Below are positions 1 through 9,375 of a stretch of DNA of 64,000 nt, one piece after another. Below the pieces are notes generated by a model that worked only from the letters and a program-made list of their open reading frames with translations, was not told where the DNA came from and did no database searches. The stretch lies in assembly GCA_020633205.1 (NCBI GenBank), contig JACKEB010000013.1, forward strand, positions 62,001 through 126,000, given 5' to 3'. This DNA comes from Polyangiaceae bacterium (GTDB lineage Bacteria; Myxococcota_A; Polyangia; Polyangiales; Polyangiaceae). Positions within the stretch are counted from its first letter, which is position 1; each line of letters starts with the position of its first letter. A program made the position numbers and the translations under genes.

Positions 1-71
1 CGGCGCGAACCCAAACAGGATCGCGCCGAGAAGCTTGAGCCCCGGCGCCCTCGTGGCAGTAACATCCCCCC

Positions 72-3000
72 ATGGCGCCCGCGACCCGAGAGACTCTGCG
101 CGTCGAGCCCCGCATCGCCGTTCGTTCGCGCCTTCCGAAAGGAAAACCTCTGACGCGGCGGGCAGTTTGGGGCGGCCTCTGTAGCGTCGCCTTGCTGGCG
201 GTCCAGCTGGTTAGCTGTGGAGCGGAACGGCCGCGGCCGAGCCAGCCGCGGCCTTCACTGCTCGAACCCGCGCAGAGTGACAGTGACTTCATCAGCCCAG
301 CGGAGTGGCACTACCACCCTCCGGAGCAGGGGCGGATGCGCAGCGAGGTGCAGCTCTCTGGAGGCGCAACGCTGTTCGCGGGTGACCGCGGAGAGCGGTG
401 GATCGGTAGCAAGGCTGGACTCAAGGCCGCACCTCGCCTCGCCCCTGAAACGCTCATCAGCATCCTCTCGAGAGGAGAGCTTGGGTGGCTGTTCGTTGGG
501 GCGAGCGGTACGACCTATGAGGCGGAGTCACCGCTTGGGGAGTTCACTCGCGTCGTTGAGCCCCTCGAGTCGCTCATCGAAGTGACTGCCTCGGGGTCCG
601 CGCTGGTCGGCATCCGCAAAGACGGCAAGCTCGTGGTCTCCCAGTTCTCGGATCCCGGAGGAAGCGCTGACTGGCAACCTGTGAAGGCCCAAGGCGCGAC
701 GGTGGCCGATCGCTTCGTGGGGGTGGAGCTCTTGGATGCGAAGCGAGGGTATGCCTTGTCCGCACCCGAGCGGCTGTGGAAGACGGAGGACGCGGGGCGG
801 TCGTGGACGCCGCTCAGGCTCCCGCGCTTCGGGGCGTACAAGCTGGAGCCTGACGGCAAAGGAGTGATCGTTCGCGGCGTCGTTGAGGACCGCGTGCTAG
901 CCGGGGACCGCTTGGCGCCGTTCACGGGCAAGCGAGCGACACCGCGTATCAACCTGGACGGCTTACCTCCAAGAGGGCCAGATGCGGAAGCCATCACCAG
1001 CGATCGCGCCACGCTGCTCGGGGATCGCTACTTCGAGCTTACTTCCGCCAACTCGCGTGCGAAGAACTGGGAGCTTGTCGTCGGCAAGCTGGCGTCTCCT
1101 CTCGTGGTGCGCAAGACAACCATCCCCCGGGAGTGTCGCTCCGCGAAGATCGCCGGATTCGGGACTCGCCTAGTTGTGGCGTGCACGACCCGGGCCGCAG
1201 ACACCAGCCACCCGATCGATTTCTACGAGAGCCTGAATTCAGGCAAGAAGTGGACGCAAATCGAGGCCAGCGCCGTCGGTCGGATTCATCAGCTCAAGCT
1301 GGCTCTGGGGGCCAAGGGCGCAGTGTTGGTGTCCGGGCTCTGCCCCGAACGCGCCGAGCGCCGAGGATGTCGTCCTGAGGGGGTGTTTTACCTCGGGGAA
1401 AAAGAAGACGAGGACGCCGGCACGCAGGAGACGGCCTTCGTACCCGCCTCCACGCCTTCGCTCAGGGGCAACGCGCTTGCGCTGGGGTTCTCGGTCGATG
1501 GCACCCGCGCCTACGTGGCCGGCGTGCGCGCGAAGAGCTCCGTCTTCAGCGTTTACGTGTCCAAGGATGGGGCCAAAACATTCCGTCCCGAGGAAATCGA
1601 AGGGCTCGGCGATCAGATCGACGAGTACGCGGCACCTTGGCGGCGCTCAACCGCGCGTGCCCTGCGAGTGAGCGCAAGCGCGGCAGCGCCTGACGGCTCG
1701 ATCGGGTTCGTGGTCGAGCGAGAGCCTGAGACCAAGTTGGTGGTCACGGACGAGAGTGGACGACTCTTGTCCATGGCATCCGTGCCTACCGTCGGTGTTG
1801 CCGTGGGGATCGTTGGCGGACGGGCGCTCGCAGTCGCTCCGCGCAGCGGAGAAGCCTGGGAGACACAAGACGCCGGAGGCGAATGGCATAGCCTTGGGCC
1901 GCTGCCAGCACCCGTGTGCGGAAACTCAGGCAGCTGCACCGGTAATGTTGCCTGCGGTGCCCTGGGTTGCGTCGTCGGCGGCGTGCTCACACGGCTCGGC
2001 TGGGGGGTCGACGAACGGATCGAGTTGCCCGTGTTGTCTGCTCGTCACGACGAGCGGCGCCGAGAGGTGCGCATTCGCACACCGCTCGTCTGCAACGTCA
2101 CGGAGGGCGCGTGGCACAAGCTCGAAGGGGTGGAAGCTCCGCCGGAAGCGAGCATGGCTGCGTATGGGAAGGCCGCTTGGTTTAGCGTCGCGGTAGACGG
2201 TGATACCTCGCAAGTCGAGTTCCTCACCGCGCAGAGCGGGGCCCGTCAACGAGTGGAGCGAGAGACCCTGCTCGGCGCGGCGAAGGCGCCTGACCAGGTG
2301 GCGTTTCACTACTCCGTTCAAGTCGAAGGTGCGACTGCCATGCGCTACAGCGTGCCTAAGCCCGGCGCCAACATCACCGACGTCGAAGTGGCCTGGCATA
2401 ACCTCGAGGACGACAAGTCGCTGAAGGGGCGCATCGCTGACATCGGGCCGTATCGTCCTGGAGACTACGTGAGTCTTGGGGCGAAGCGCGCTCAGCGCGC
2501 GACACCTGACTTGATCAGCATCGCCAGCGGCGGCATCTTCGTGCGCCCCCATCGGCTGTTGCGCGACAATCAAACTGCATATTTTCTCGACGGAAAATCG
2601 GTCAAGGAATCCCCCGGGATTGCTTGGCCGACGGTGCGGCTCGGTGGCCGCGTCGATACGGAGTACGTGCGTGTGGACGGGCAGGCATTGCCCCTGGGTA
2701 TCGTCGGGGATGGGATCGCGCTGATCGCGGCGCTCTCGGGCGGGAGCTTCCAGACCTCAGCTCTCGGCCTGGCGGAGCCGCGACAGTACGGCCTCAACCT
2801 TTCGCGCCGCCTCACCTACGTGGACGGACGAGCCACCTTTCAGCTCAGTTACGTAGACATCGGCGGGAAGCTCTCACAGACGCTGTTGTTTCCCCTGAAC
2901 ACGGCTGTCGATGCGGCTCCCACGTTGGCGCCGAGCCAGGCTCAGTTGGGGGCCACTCCCGGGCGCTGCGACGCTGACCAGCTCAAGCAATCGCCTCGCA

Positions 3001-3398
3001 TCGTCTCTCCGTTTTCTCCCGGGACGCGCCACCCGATTCTGATCAACAGCCCCAGCGACCCGCAGATCCTGATGATGTCGGGTTCGGCGGTTCTTCACGG
3101 CAGCGCCAAGGAACCATGCCTGGCCGCCCTCGATGCTGGCGCAGTCTCAACCGCAGCAAACCCGGCTCCGAGCGAGACGGCGCTTATCCTCCTCGACGAT
3201 CTGGAACACGCATGGCTGTTTCGTCGAGAACAGCTAGAGACCGAGCAGCCCAGCCTCGTGCGTCCGACGACGCGCTTTGGCGTCAGCGGCTTGAGCCCTG
3301 GCCCCATCGAGTATCACGCGATGAGCTGTAGCTTTGACCCGGATGCGCTGTTGCCTCCCGAGGTGTATGCCCAGCCTGGAACTCGCGTGACCCGCTAG
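72..3398 (+). CDS. Large lipoprotein with BNR/Asp-box repeats
   Basis: The 1108-residue protein has a long basic N-terminus and a hydrophobic stretch ending in the lipobox LVSC (Cys about residue 49), so it should be exported and lipidated. The rest carries several Asp-box (BNR) motifs of the S-x-D-x-G-x-x-W type: TEDAGRSW near 235, SLNSGKKW near 387, SKDGAKTF near 496 and TQDAGGEW near 598. Such repeats are typical of sialidase-like and Ycf48-like beta-propellers. No sialidase catalytic set is evident, so a binding or scaffold role at the cell surface is more likely than an enzyme; this is inference. The C-terminal third has no feature I recognise. The ATG follows a C-rich leader without a clear Shine-Dalgarno, so the start is not certain. 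Confidence 0.75.
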   Translation: MAPATRETLRVEPRIAVRSRLPKGKPLTRRAVWGGLCSVALLAVQLVSCGAERPRPSQPRPSLLEPAQSDSDFISPAEWHYHPPEQGRMRSEVQLSGGATLFAGDRGERWIGSKAGLKAAPRLAPETLISILSRGELGWLFVGASGTTYEAESPLGEFTRVVEPLESLIEVTASGSALVGIRKDGKLVVSQFSDPGGSADWQPVKAQGATVADRFVGVELLDAKRGYALSAPERLWKTEDAGRSWTPLRLPRFGAYKLEPDGKGVIVRGVVEDRVLAGDRLAPFTGKRATPRINLDGLPPRGPDAEAITSDRATLLGDRYFELTSANSRAKNWELVVGKLASPLVVRKTTIPRECRSAKIAGFGTRLVVACTTRAADTSHPIDFYESLNSGKKWTQIEASAVGRIHQLKLALGAKGAVLVSGLCPERAERRGCRPEGVFYLGEKEDEDAGTQETAFVPASTPSLRGNALALGFSVDGTRAYVAGVRAKSSVFSVYVSKDGAKTFRPEEIEGLGDQIDEYAAPWRRSTARALRVSASAAAPDGSIGFVVEREPETKLVVTDESGRLLSMASVPTVGVAVGIVGGRALAVAPRSGEAWETQDAGGEWHSLGPLPAPVCGNSGSCTGNVACGALGCVVGGVLTRLGWGVDERIELPVLSARHDERRREVRIRTPLVCNVTEGAWHKLEGVEAPPEASMAAYGKAAWFSVAVDGDTSQVEFLTAQSGARQRVERETLLGAAKAPDQVAFHYSVQVEGATAMRYSVPKPGANITDVEVAWHNLEDDKSLKGRIADIGPYRPGDYVSLGAKRAQRATPDLISIASGGIFVRPHRLLRDNQTAYFLDGKSVKESPGIAWPTVRLGGRVDTEYVRVDGQALPLGIVGDGIALIAALSGGSFQTSALGLAEPRQYGLNLSRRLTYVDGRATFQLSYVDIGGKLSQTLLFPLNTAVDAAPTLAPSQAQLGATPGRCDADQLKQSPRIVSPFSPGTRHPILINSPSDPQILMMSGSAVLHGSAKEPCLAALDAGAVSTAANPAPSETALILLDDLEHAWLFRREQLETEQPSLVRPTTRFGVSGLSPGPIEYHAMSCSFDPDALLPPEVYAQPGTRVTR

Positions 3399-3414
3399 CG
3401 TTGAGAAACTCACC

Positions 3415-3437
3415 ACTCTCGGGGCCGCCGCGAGAGT
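3415..3437 (+). terminator. Weak hairpin after the BNR lipoprotein
   Basis: A 7-bp inverted repeat (ACTCTCG / CGAGAGT) with a 9-nt loop lies 17 bases after the stop codon. No T-run follows, so it is only a weak terminator candidate. Confidence 0.25.
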
Positions 3438-3488
3438 TGGCGGCCATGACGCTAGCGCTCGGCGCTGGGTTGTACTACCGCCCTCGCC

Positions 3489-4790
3489 ATGATCCCGCGC
3501 TACACACCTCGTGAGTTTCTGGAACTGTGGTCCGACGATCAGCGCTTCAAGGTCTGGCTCGAAGTCGAGCTCGCCGGTTGCGAAGCCATGGAAGACGCAG
3601 GCCTCGTTCCCGAAGGTACCGCAGCGAGCATTCGGGCTCAGAATCTCGCTCTGGATGCGGCACGCATCGACGAAATCGAGCGCACCACGCGCCACGACGT
3701 GATCGCCTTCTTGACCCATGTAGAGGAGCTTGCGGGCGCGCCGGCTCGCTGGCTGCACCGAGGCATGACCTCGAGCGATGTGCTCGATTCTTCGCTGGCG
3801 GTGTTGCTCTGCCAAGCGGCCGACCTGCTACTCACGCGCACAGACCGCCTAGTCGAGGCGCTCACGGCCCGTGCTCGGGAGCACGCGCAGACTCCGATGA
3901 TCGGTCGCTCGCACGGTATCCATGCGGAACCAGTTACGTTTGGTATCGTGCTCGCGGGGCACCTCGCCGAGGTGAAGCGCGGCCGGGCACGCCTGGTGGA
4001 GGCGCGGAAAGAAATCGCGGTGGGTAAAATCGCCGGTGCGGTTGGCACCTATGCGCACCTCACCCCCGAAATTGAAGCGAAGGCATTGGGCAAGCTCGGC
4101 CTGGCGCCTGAGACTGTCGCGACGCAGGTCGTCGCACGCGACCGGCACGCCGCGTTCTTCTCAGCCATGGGCATTCTTGCGGCGGCCATCGAACGCTTTG
4201 CCACCAACGTGCGGCACTGGCAGCGCAACGAAGTCGGTGAAGCCGAAGAGAAGTTCAGCAAGGGTCAGAAGGGGTCCAGCGCCATGCCTCACAAGCGCAA
4301 CCCAGTCCTGAGCGAGAACCTGTGCGGCCTCGCGCGCATCGTGCGCGGCGCGATCACGCCGGCGCTGGAGAACGTGGCTCTGTGGCATGAGCGCGACATC
4401 TCGCACTCATCGGTGGAGCGCATGCTGGCCCCTGACGCCACGACCACGCTGGGCTTCATGCTCGAGCGGGCCGCTGGTGTGGTCGAGGGACTCGTCGTGT
4501 ACCCCGAAGCCATGAAGCGAAACCTCGATCGCAGCGGCGGGCTGTTCTTCAGCGAGGGCGTGATGCTCGAGCTGGTCGCCACAGGTTTGCCTCGGCAGAA
4601 AGCCTACGAGATGGTGCAGCGTAACGCGATGAAGGCTTTCCACGGGGAAGGTGACTTCAGGCAGCTGCTCGGCGCGGATGAAGACATCAAGGCGCGCTTG
4701 AGCGCAGAGCAGCTCGATCGCTGCTTCGACTTGCAGCACGCCCTGCGTCACGCGGAGACCATCGTCGAGCGAGCCATAGCGAGCGCCTGA
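3489..4790 (+). CDS. purB: Adenylosuccinate lyase
   Basis: PurB splits adenylosuccinate to AMP and fumarate and SAICAR to AICAR and fumarate, so it acts twice in purine synthesis. The 433-residue length suits the family. The fumarase/aspartase superfamily signature GSSAMPHKRNP is present at about 262-272. TSSDVLDSS near 93 and GRSHGIHAEP near 138-147 match the other two conserved active-site regions. The downstream thioesterase gene starts two bases after this stop, so the two are probably co-transcribed, although no metabolic link is obvious. Confidence 0.97.
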   Translation: MIPRYTPREFLELWSDDQRFKVWLEVELAGCEAMEDAGLVPEGTAASIRAQNLALDAARIDEIERTTRHDVIAFLTHVEELAGAPARWLHRGMTSSDVLDSSLAVLLCQAADLLLTRTDRLVEALTARAREHAQTPMIGRSHGIHAEPVTFGIVLAGHLAEVKRGRARLVEARKEIAVGKIAGAVGTYAHLTPEIEAKALGKLGLAPETVATQVVARDRHAAFFSAMGILAAAIERFATNVRHWQRNEVGEAEEKFSKGQKGSSAMPHKRNPVLSENLCGLARIVRGAITPALENVALWHERDISHSSVERMLAPDATTTLGFMLERAAGVVEGLVVYPEAMKRNLDRSGGLFFSEGVMLELVATGLPRQKAYEMVQRNAMKAFHGEGDFRQLLGADEDIKARLSAEQLDRCFDLQHALRHAETIVERAIASA

Positions 4791-4792
4791 GC

Positions 4793-5659
4793 GTGAGCCG
4801 TTCGTTCTCTGAAGAGCTCGCCCTGGAATGGTCCGGTGATCACGGGGCCAGCTACGTAGGTGAGCTGAGCGACGACTGGAGCTTTCGCAGTCCTTCGGGC
4901 GGTCTCTTGAGCGCGTTGGGCGTCGCCGCGATGCGTGAAGAGCTGCGCCGCCTTGGAAGGGGGGAGCAGGCTCCGCTCAGTTGCACCGCGACCTTCTGCT
5001 CCGTCGTGCCTAGTGGGCCGGTGCGCGTGGAGGTCACGCCGCTGCGCGTGGGGAACGCCGTTTCCCAACTCAGGGCCCGCGTGTTTGCTGCGGAGTCCGA
5101 CGAGCTCGGGCTCGAGGTCAGCGCGAGCTTCGGCGTCCCACGCAGCGGACCCGAGTTTTGTGCGGTTCGATTCCCCGAGGTAAGGGAACTCGAGGCGAGT
5201 CCTGCGGGGAGCGGAGGCGTGCCGTTTGCTCCAGGTGTCGTACCGCGCTTCTTTCAACGCTTCGAGGCGCGGCGCGCCGCAGGCAACGACCTATGGGCGA
5301 AGGACTGGAGCGCTGGGGAGGCGCATCACGCCCGCTGGGTGCGCTTTCTGGATGAGCCGAGAGGCGCGGATGGGAAGCTCGAACTCCTGAGTTTGGTCGC
5401 CCTTGCTGACACCATGCCCCCGTCCGTCGTGCAGTACCTGGGGCCTGGCTTCGAACCCTTCATCGCGCCCTCGCTCGACTTGACGGTGCACCTCGTCAGG
5501 TCAACCACGCGGCAGTGGCTCTTGTGCAGCGCCCGGGCCCGCGTGGCGTTTCGCGGCTACGCGAGCGCAGAGATCGAGATCTGGGACGACGAGCGAAACT
5601 TGCTCGCCTTTGGGACTCAGGTGATGCTCTTCCGTAAGCCACCGAAGACTTTGCCGTGA
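4793..5659 (+). CDS. Acyl-CoA thioesterase-like (double hot-dog) protein
   Basis: The 288-residue product resembles the thioesterase-superfamily proteins (4HBT_3/TesB-like) in which two hot-dog folds are fused. The N-terminal half has the typical helix segment around SPSGGLLSALGVAAM. The C-terminal half has the strand-rich run LADTMPPSVVQYLGPGFEPF and SLDLTVHLVR that often forms the second hot-dog. The family hydrolyses acyl-CoA esters in the cytoplasm; the substrate here is unknown. The GTG start lies two bases after the purB stop, which implies translational coupling. The 3' end overlaps the convergent glycosyltransferase gene by 43 bases. Confidence 0.75.
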   Translation: MSRSFSEELALEWSGDHGASYVGELSDDWSFRSPSGGLLSALGVAAMREELRRLGRGEQAPLSCTATFCSVVPSGPVRVEVTPLRVGNAVSQLRARVFAAESDELGLEVSASFGVPRSGPEFCAVRFPEVRELEASPAGSGGVPFAPGVVPRFFQRFEARRAAGNDLWAKDWSAGEAHHARWVRFLDEPRGADGKLELLSLVALADTMPPSVVQYLGPGFEPFIAPSLDLTVHLVRSTTRQWLLCSARARVAFRGYASAEIEIWDDERNLLAFGTQVMLFRKPPKTLP

Positions 5660-6372
5660 GGAAATAGCTTGCGCTTGCGCTCTCCGGCCCAACGCCTGGC
5701 GATCAGCGCACACACGCTGAAGAAGTGATAAGGGCGGATTCCGCTTGCTTCGTCTGCGTAGACGGGGGCAACAGCCACTTCGGCGACGCGCAACCCGGCC
5801 CTGGCGGCGAGCGCCAACAGGTCGTTTGGGTAGCCGTATCGCGGCCAGAGTTCGTCCAGGTCCAGTCGCTCCAGGGCGCGCCCGCTGATCGCGGTGTAGC
5901 CGCACTGGCTGTCACTCAGCGCGTAGCCCGTCGCGCGCGCCGTGATGAAGCCAAGCACGTATCCCGCAGCGCGGCGCTCCCAGGGCATGCGCCGGGCAGC
6001 TGCGTGGATCAGGCGGTTGCCTTTCACATACTCAGCGCGATCGCGCACTAACGGCTCGAGCAGGCTTGGGAGGTCCGCGGGATCCATTTGGTCGTCCGCT
6101 GCCATCACCACCACGATGTCTGCGCCTGCTGCTGCGGCGGCGAGATAGCCGCTGCGGATCGCGGCTCCCACACCCTGATTTTGGGCATGACGCAGCACCT
6201 GCACCCGCGGGTCGAGCGTGGCGCTGGCTACCTCGGCGGTCGCGTCTTGGCTCGCGTCGTCGACCACCAGAACGCGGTCAAAGTGCTTGGATGCTCGCCC
6301 CAGCATGCGGGGGAGCAGCCGCTCTTCATTGTAGGCGGGGACGACGCACCAGACGCTGTGGGAGGAGAACAT
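5617..6372 (-). CDS. Family 2 glycosyltransferase (DPM1/polyisoprenyl-phosphate type)
   Basis: The 251-residue protein is a GT-A fold glycosyltransferase of family 2. It has the N-terminal VVPAYNEE motif (10-18), the nucleotide-binding VVDDAS (36-41) and a metal-binding acidic motif in AADDQMDPAD (91-100). SDSQCGYTAISGRAL (153-167) matches dolichyl-phosphate mannosyl/glucosyltransferase-like members. No C-terminal membrane anchor is present, so it resembles soluble DPM1-type enzymes. It probably transfers a sugar from a nucleotide donor to a lipid or glycan acceptor; the acceptor cannot be told. It converges on and overlaps the thioesterase gene. Confidence 0.88.
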   Translation of the reverse strand: MFSSHSVWCVVPAYNEERLLPRMLGRASKHFDRVLVVDDASQDATAEVASATLDPRVQVLRHAQNQGVGAAIRSGYLAAAAAGADIVVVMAADDQMDPADLPSLLEPLVRDRAEYVKGNRLIHAAARRMPWERRAAGYVLGFITARATGYALSDSQCGYTAISGRALERLDLDELWPRYGYPNDLLALAARAGLRVAEVAVAPVYADEASGIRPYHFFSVCALIARRWAGERKRKLFPHGKVFGGLRKSIT

Positions 6373-6477
6373 CGACTAGGCCTCGCTTAGCCTTCGCGAG
6401 GCTTTTCCGCAAGGTTGTGAGCAAACGGAACGAGTGGCGCGCTTGCCCGGCGCGCGACTCGCGGGTATGCGAGTGCC

Positions 6478-7131
6478 GTGAGTCAGCCGGCTGCTTCCAC
6501 CGCCACACCGCCGCGCAATCCATCGCGGCGGCGCGTGCTGCGCTGGGCAACCGGAGTCGCGATTGGTCTTCCGGCTCTTTGGTTTGGTGTGGCGTGGTTG
6601 CGCTACCCAAGCGACAAGACCCCCGAGGGGGCGTACTTGCGAGTGATGAGCGCGGTCAATCGCGACCATCCGGAGGACTTCTTCCCCTATATCGAAACCG
6701 AAGCGCAGCACGCCTGCTACACGCTCAGAGACTACAAGAAGAAGGCGCGTGACCGGGTGCTCGCCGCGTATCCCGAACCCGAGAGGACGCGCCTCGCGAA
6801 GCGCTACGAGCAGATCGCTGCGGCTCCCGATGGCAAAGACGTGTTTGGGATCTTTGCCCGTGAGCTTGGCTGGATGGATCGACTCCGCAAGGACCTGAGC
6901 GCCGTCGCGAAGGTCGACATCCAGGGTGAGCGCGCGAGCGTGGAGACGGTGAGGGGAACCCGCTACCCGTTTCGGCGCCGCGACAATGGGATCTGGGGGC
7001 TGACTCTGTTCACGGCTTTTCTGGTCGCTGAAGCGGAGAAGGCCGCGAGAGACTTTGCGCTGATCGACAAGTCTGCCGAAGACTACGAGCGAGCCGCAAA
7101 GCAGCCAAAGCCATCAGCTCCAAAGCCCTGA
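6478..7131 (+). CDS. Hypothetical membrane-anchored protein
   Basis: The 217-residue product starts at GTG with a Ser/Pro/Arg-rich tail. It then has RRRVLRWATG followed by a single hydrophobic segment (about 24-42), so the remaining 170 residues probably lie outside the cytoplasm. The soluble part is rich in charged residues (DYKKKARDRVLAAYPEPE, LIDKSAEDYERAAK) and ends in a Lys/Pro-rich tail. I do not recognise a family. It converges with the rhodanese gene, with 17 bases between the stops. Confidence 0.65.
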   Translation: MSQPAASTATPPRNPSRRRVLRWATGVAIGLPALWFGVAWLRYPSDKTPEGAYLRVMSAVNRDHPEDFFPYIETEAQHACYTLRDYKKKARDRVLAAYPEPERTRLAKRYEQIAAAPDGKDVFGIFARELGWMDRLRKDLSAVAKVDIQGERASVETVRGTRYPFRRRDNGIWGLTLFTAFLVAEAEKAARDFALIDKSAEDYERAAKQPKPSAPKP

Positions 7132-7148
7132 GCGGGGTTACCGCGCGG

Positions 7149-7598
7149 TTATGGCGGGGATGCCGCAAGCAGCGCGCCGTAGCCGCGTTCGGCGTCATCT
7201 CCGGTCACGACGGCCTGTCCTGCGCGCTGCCAGCCTGGCTCTCTGCGCCCGAATGCATCGCGACAACCATCAAAGCCGGTACGCAGCTCCAAGAGCTGGG
7301 TGTAACCGGCTGCAGTGAGCTGCTTCACCGCCACCTGAGAGCGGCCGCCAGCCTGGCACGCGATGAGGAGTGGCGTGTCGGTTGGGAAGGTCGCCTGGGC
7401 GACTCGCAAGAAGTCTGGGTTCGGGGCGAAACCGCTCTCTCCAGCGTGCATGACGGGGATGTTGTAGGCAGCTGGCGCGTGCCCCGCCGCGAACTCGATG
7501 CTGCTCCGCACATCCAGGTAACGGTATCCGTCGGCGAGAGCTTGCAGCGCCTGCTCGACGCCAACGCGCTGTGCGTTCATGGGCCGCTGTTCAGTCAT
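7149..7598 (-). CDS. Single-domain rhodanese (sulfurtransferase-like)
   Basis: A 149-residue rhodanese-fold protein. The motif YLDVRSSIEFAAGHAPAAYN (about 27-46) is the usual substrate/CH2A region. The active-site loop CQAGGRS has its catalytic Cys at residue 81. Single-domain rhodaneses carry sulfane sulfur as a Cys persulfide; the partner is unknown. The start ATG is preceded by GGAGA at suitable spacing. The gene is divergent from RNase J, with 96 bases between the two starts. Confidence 0.9.
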   Translation of the reverse strand: MTEQRPMNAQRVGVEQALQALADGYRYLDVRSSIEFAAGHAPAAYNIPVMHAGESGFAPNPDFLRVAQATFPTDTPLLIACQAGGRSQVAVKQLTAAGYTQLLELRTGFDGCRDAFGRREPGWQRAGQAVVTGDDAERGYGALLAASPP

Positions 7599-7694
7599 TG
7601 GCTCTCCACCGGCATCGGGCTTTCGTAGCAGCTTCCGGTGCGCACGTCTGCTGACCGGAGCGGGAGCCTTGGAGTATGGTGAGAGGGAACTCCG

Positions 7695-9365
7695 ATGCGC
7701 GAACTCCTCCAGGGTGAACTCCGCCTCCTACCACTTGGGGGCCTCGGCCAAGTCGGCATGAACTGCCTGGCGCTCCAGGCACCAGAAGGCGTGCTGTTGA
7801 TCGACTGCGGCACGTGCTTTCCCGAAGGCGACTACGGCGTCGACGTCATTCATCCCGACTTCAGCTGGCTCTTTTCAGGGGGCAAGCAGCGCCGCTTGCT
7901 CGGGGTGTTTCTCACTCACGGCCACGAAGATCATATCGGTGGTCTGCCCTACTTGCTTCGTGGGGCAAACGTGCCCGTGTGGGGACCACCCCACGCCCTC
8001 GCCATGGCCACCAAGCGCTTGCGCGAGCACGACTACAATCCGGATTCCCTCAGATTGATCCCCACGGAAGTAAGGCAGCGCTACGATATCGGTCCCTTCT
8101 GCATCGAGTCGTTTCGGGTGACCCACAGTATCTGCGACGCGACGGCATTGGCCATCGAGACACCCGCGGGCTTGGTCGTGCACTCTGGTGACTTCAAGCT
8201 GGACCCAGCGCCCCCGGATGGTGAGCTGACGGATGTCGAAGGGCTTCGCGCCCTGGGTAAGCGCGGCGTTCGGCTGCTGCTCAGCGACAGCACGAACATC
8301 GACACTCAGGGCCACACGCTCAGCGAAGCCGAGGTCGCCGAGCGGCTCGATGTGCAAATCAAGACGGCTCGCGAACGCGTCGTCATCGGTCTCTTCGCTT
8401 CGAACATCCAGCGCTTGATCACCATCGGGCGCATCGCGCGCGAGCGCCGTCGGCGGATTTGCTTGCTCGGCCGTAGCCTGATCACCCAGGTCGACGTGGC
8501 GTTGACCCTGGGCAAGCTCGACTGGCCCAGCGATTTGCGGATCGCTCCCGAACAGGCTCAGAGTTTCCCCAGGGATGAACTCCTGGTGCTGGCCGGGGGC
8601 ACCCAGGCTGAGCCGGGCTCGTCGCTGTACCGGCTGTCGCGGGGGGAGCATCACCAGCTCAAGCTCTCACCGCGGGATCGAGTAATCCTGAGCAGCCGTG
8701 TCATCCCGGGGAACGAACGCGAGGTCTCGCGACTGCATGATGATTTCCTGCGCCTCGGAGTCGACCTCGTCAATCGTCACAACGACCGGCAGATCCACGC
8801 GAGCGGGCACGCAGCGAGAGAAGAGCAAGCGGAGCTGATGCGCCTGCTGGAGCCGCGCGCCTTCATGCCCGTGCACGGCACCCTGCATCACCTCACGGGC
8901 CACGCGGAGCTGGCGCGCGAGCTGGGCATTGAACAGCGTCTGGTGATCGAGAACGGCAACTCCGCGCTGCTCAGCGAGACGAGCCTGGAGCGCGATGTAG
9001 ACTTCACCTCGGGGTCTATTTCCGTGGGGTTTGGGGGGAGGGCGATCGACTCCGAGAGTCTGCGGCGCCGGCGCGAGCTAGGTCGCAGCGGCGTGCTCTT
9101 CGCGAGCGTCGTCATCGACGACCGCCTGAGAAGTCTCGCGGCGCCGGCAGTGAGCGCGCGCGGCCTACCGGGGCTCGACGATGAGGAGCCGGTGTTGCGA
9201 CGCCTCGGCAAGGAGCTCGAGCGGGGCTTGAAGCAGCTGGCGAAGGGCAATCGAGAGCGGCGCGCGAGTGAGATAGAGAGTGAGCTGACTCGCATCTTGC
9301 GGCGGGCCGCCGAGGACGCCTGCGGCACGCGCCCTCGAGTGGAAGTGCATTTGATTTGGCGGTAA
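7695..9365 (+). CDS. rnj: Ribonuclease J
   Basis: The 556-residue protein is a beta-CASP metallo-beta-lactamase of the RNase J family, which combines 5'-exo and endonuclease activity in mRNA decay and rRNA maturation. The zinc motif HGHEDH lies at 75-80. HSGDFKLDPAP (about 162) and the late SGHA/PVHGT histidine motifs of the beta-CASP region are present. The C-terminal domain after about 440 suits the usual oligomerisation domain. The ATG follows GAGAGGGA. The downstream lipoprotein phosphatase gene starts 10 bases after this stop. Confidence 0.93.
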   Translation: MRELLQGELRLLPLGGLGQVGMNCLALQAPEGVLLIDCGTCFPEGDYGVDVIHPDFSWLFSGGKQRRLLGVFLTHGHEDHIGGLPYLLRGANVPVWGPPHALAMATKRLREHDYNPDSLRLIPTEVRQRYDIGPFCIESFRVTHSICDATALAIETPAGLVVHSGDFKLDPAPPDGELTDVEGLRALGKRGVRLLLSDSTNIDTQGHTLSEAEVAERLDVQIKTARERVVIGLFASNIQRLITIGRIARERRRRICLLGRSLITQVDVALTLGKLDWPSDLRIAPEQAQSFPRDELLVLAGGTQAEPGSSLYRLSRGEHHQLKLSPRDRVILSSRVIPGNEREVSRLHDDFLRLGVDLVNRHNDRQIHASGHAAREEQAELMRLLEPRAFMPVHGTLHHLTGHAELARELGIEQRLVIENGNSALLSETSLERDVDFTSGSISVGFGGRAIDSESLRRRRELGRSGVLFASVVIDDRLRSLAAPAVSARGLPGLDDEEPVLRRLGKELERGLKQLAKGNRERRASEIESELTRILRRAAEDACGTRPRVEVHLIWR

Positions 9366-9375
9366 GTGGATCGAC

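Noticed and set aside
1..71. Start of a divergent gene at the left edge
   Set aside because: One minus-strand frame reads like a hydrophobic segment, but it has no start codon and only 71 bases are visible.
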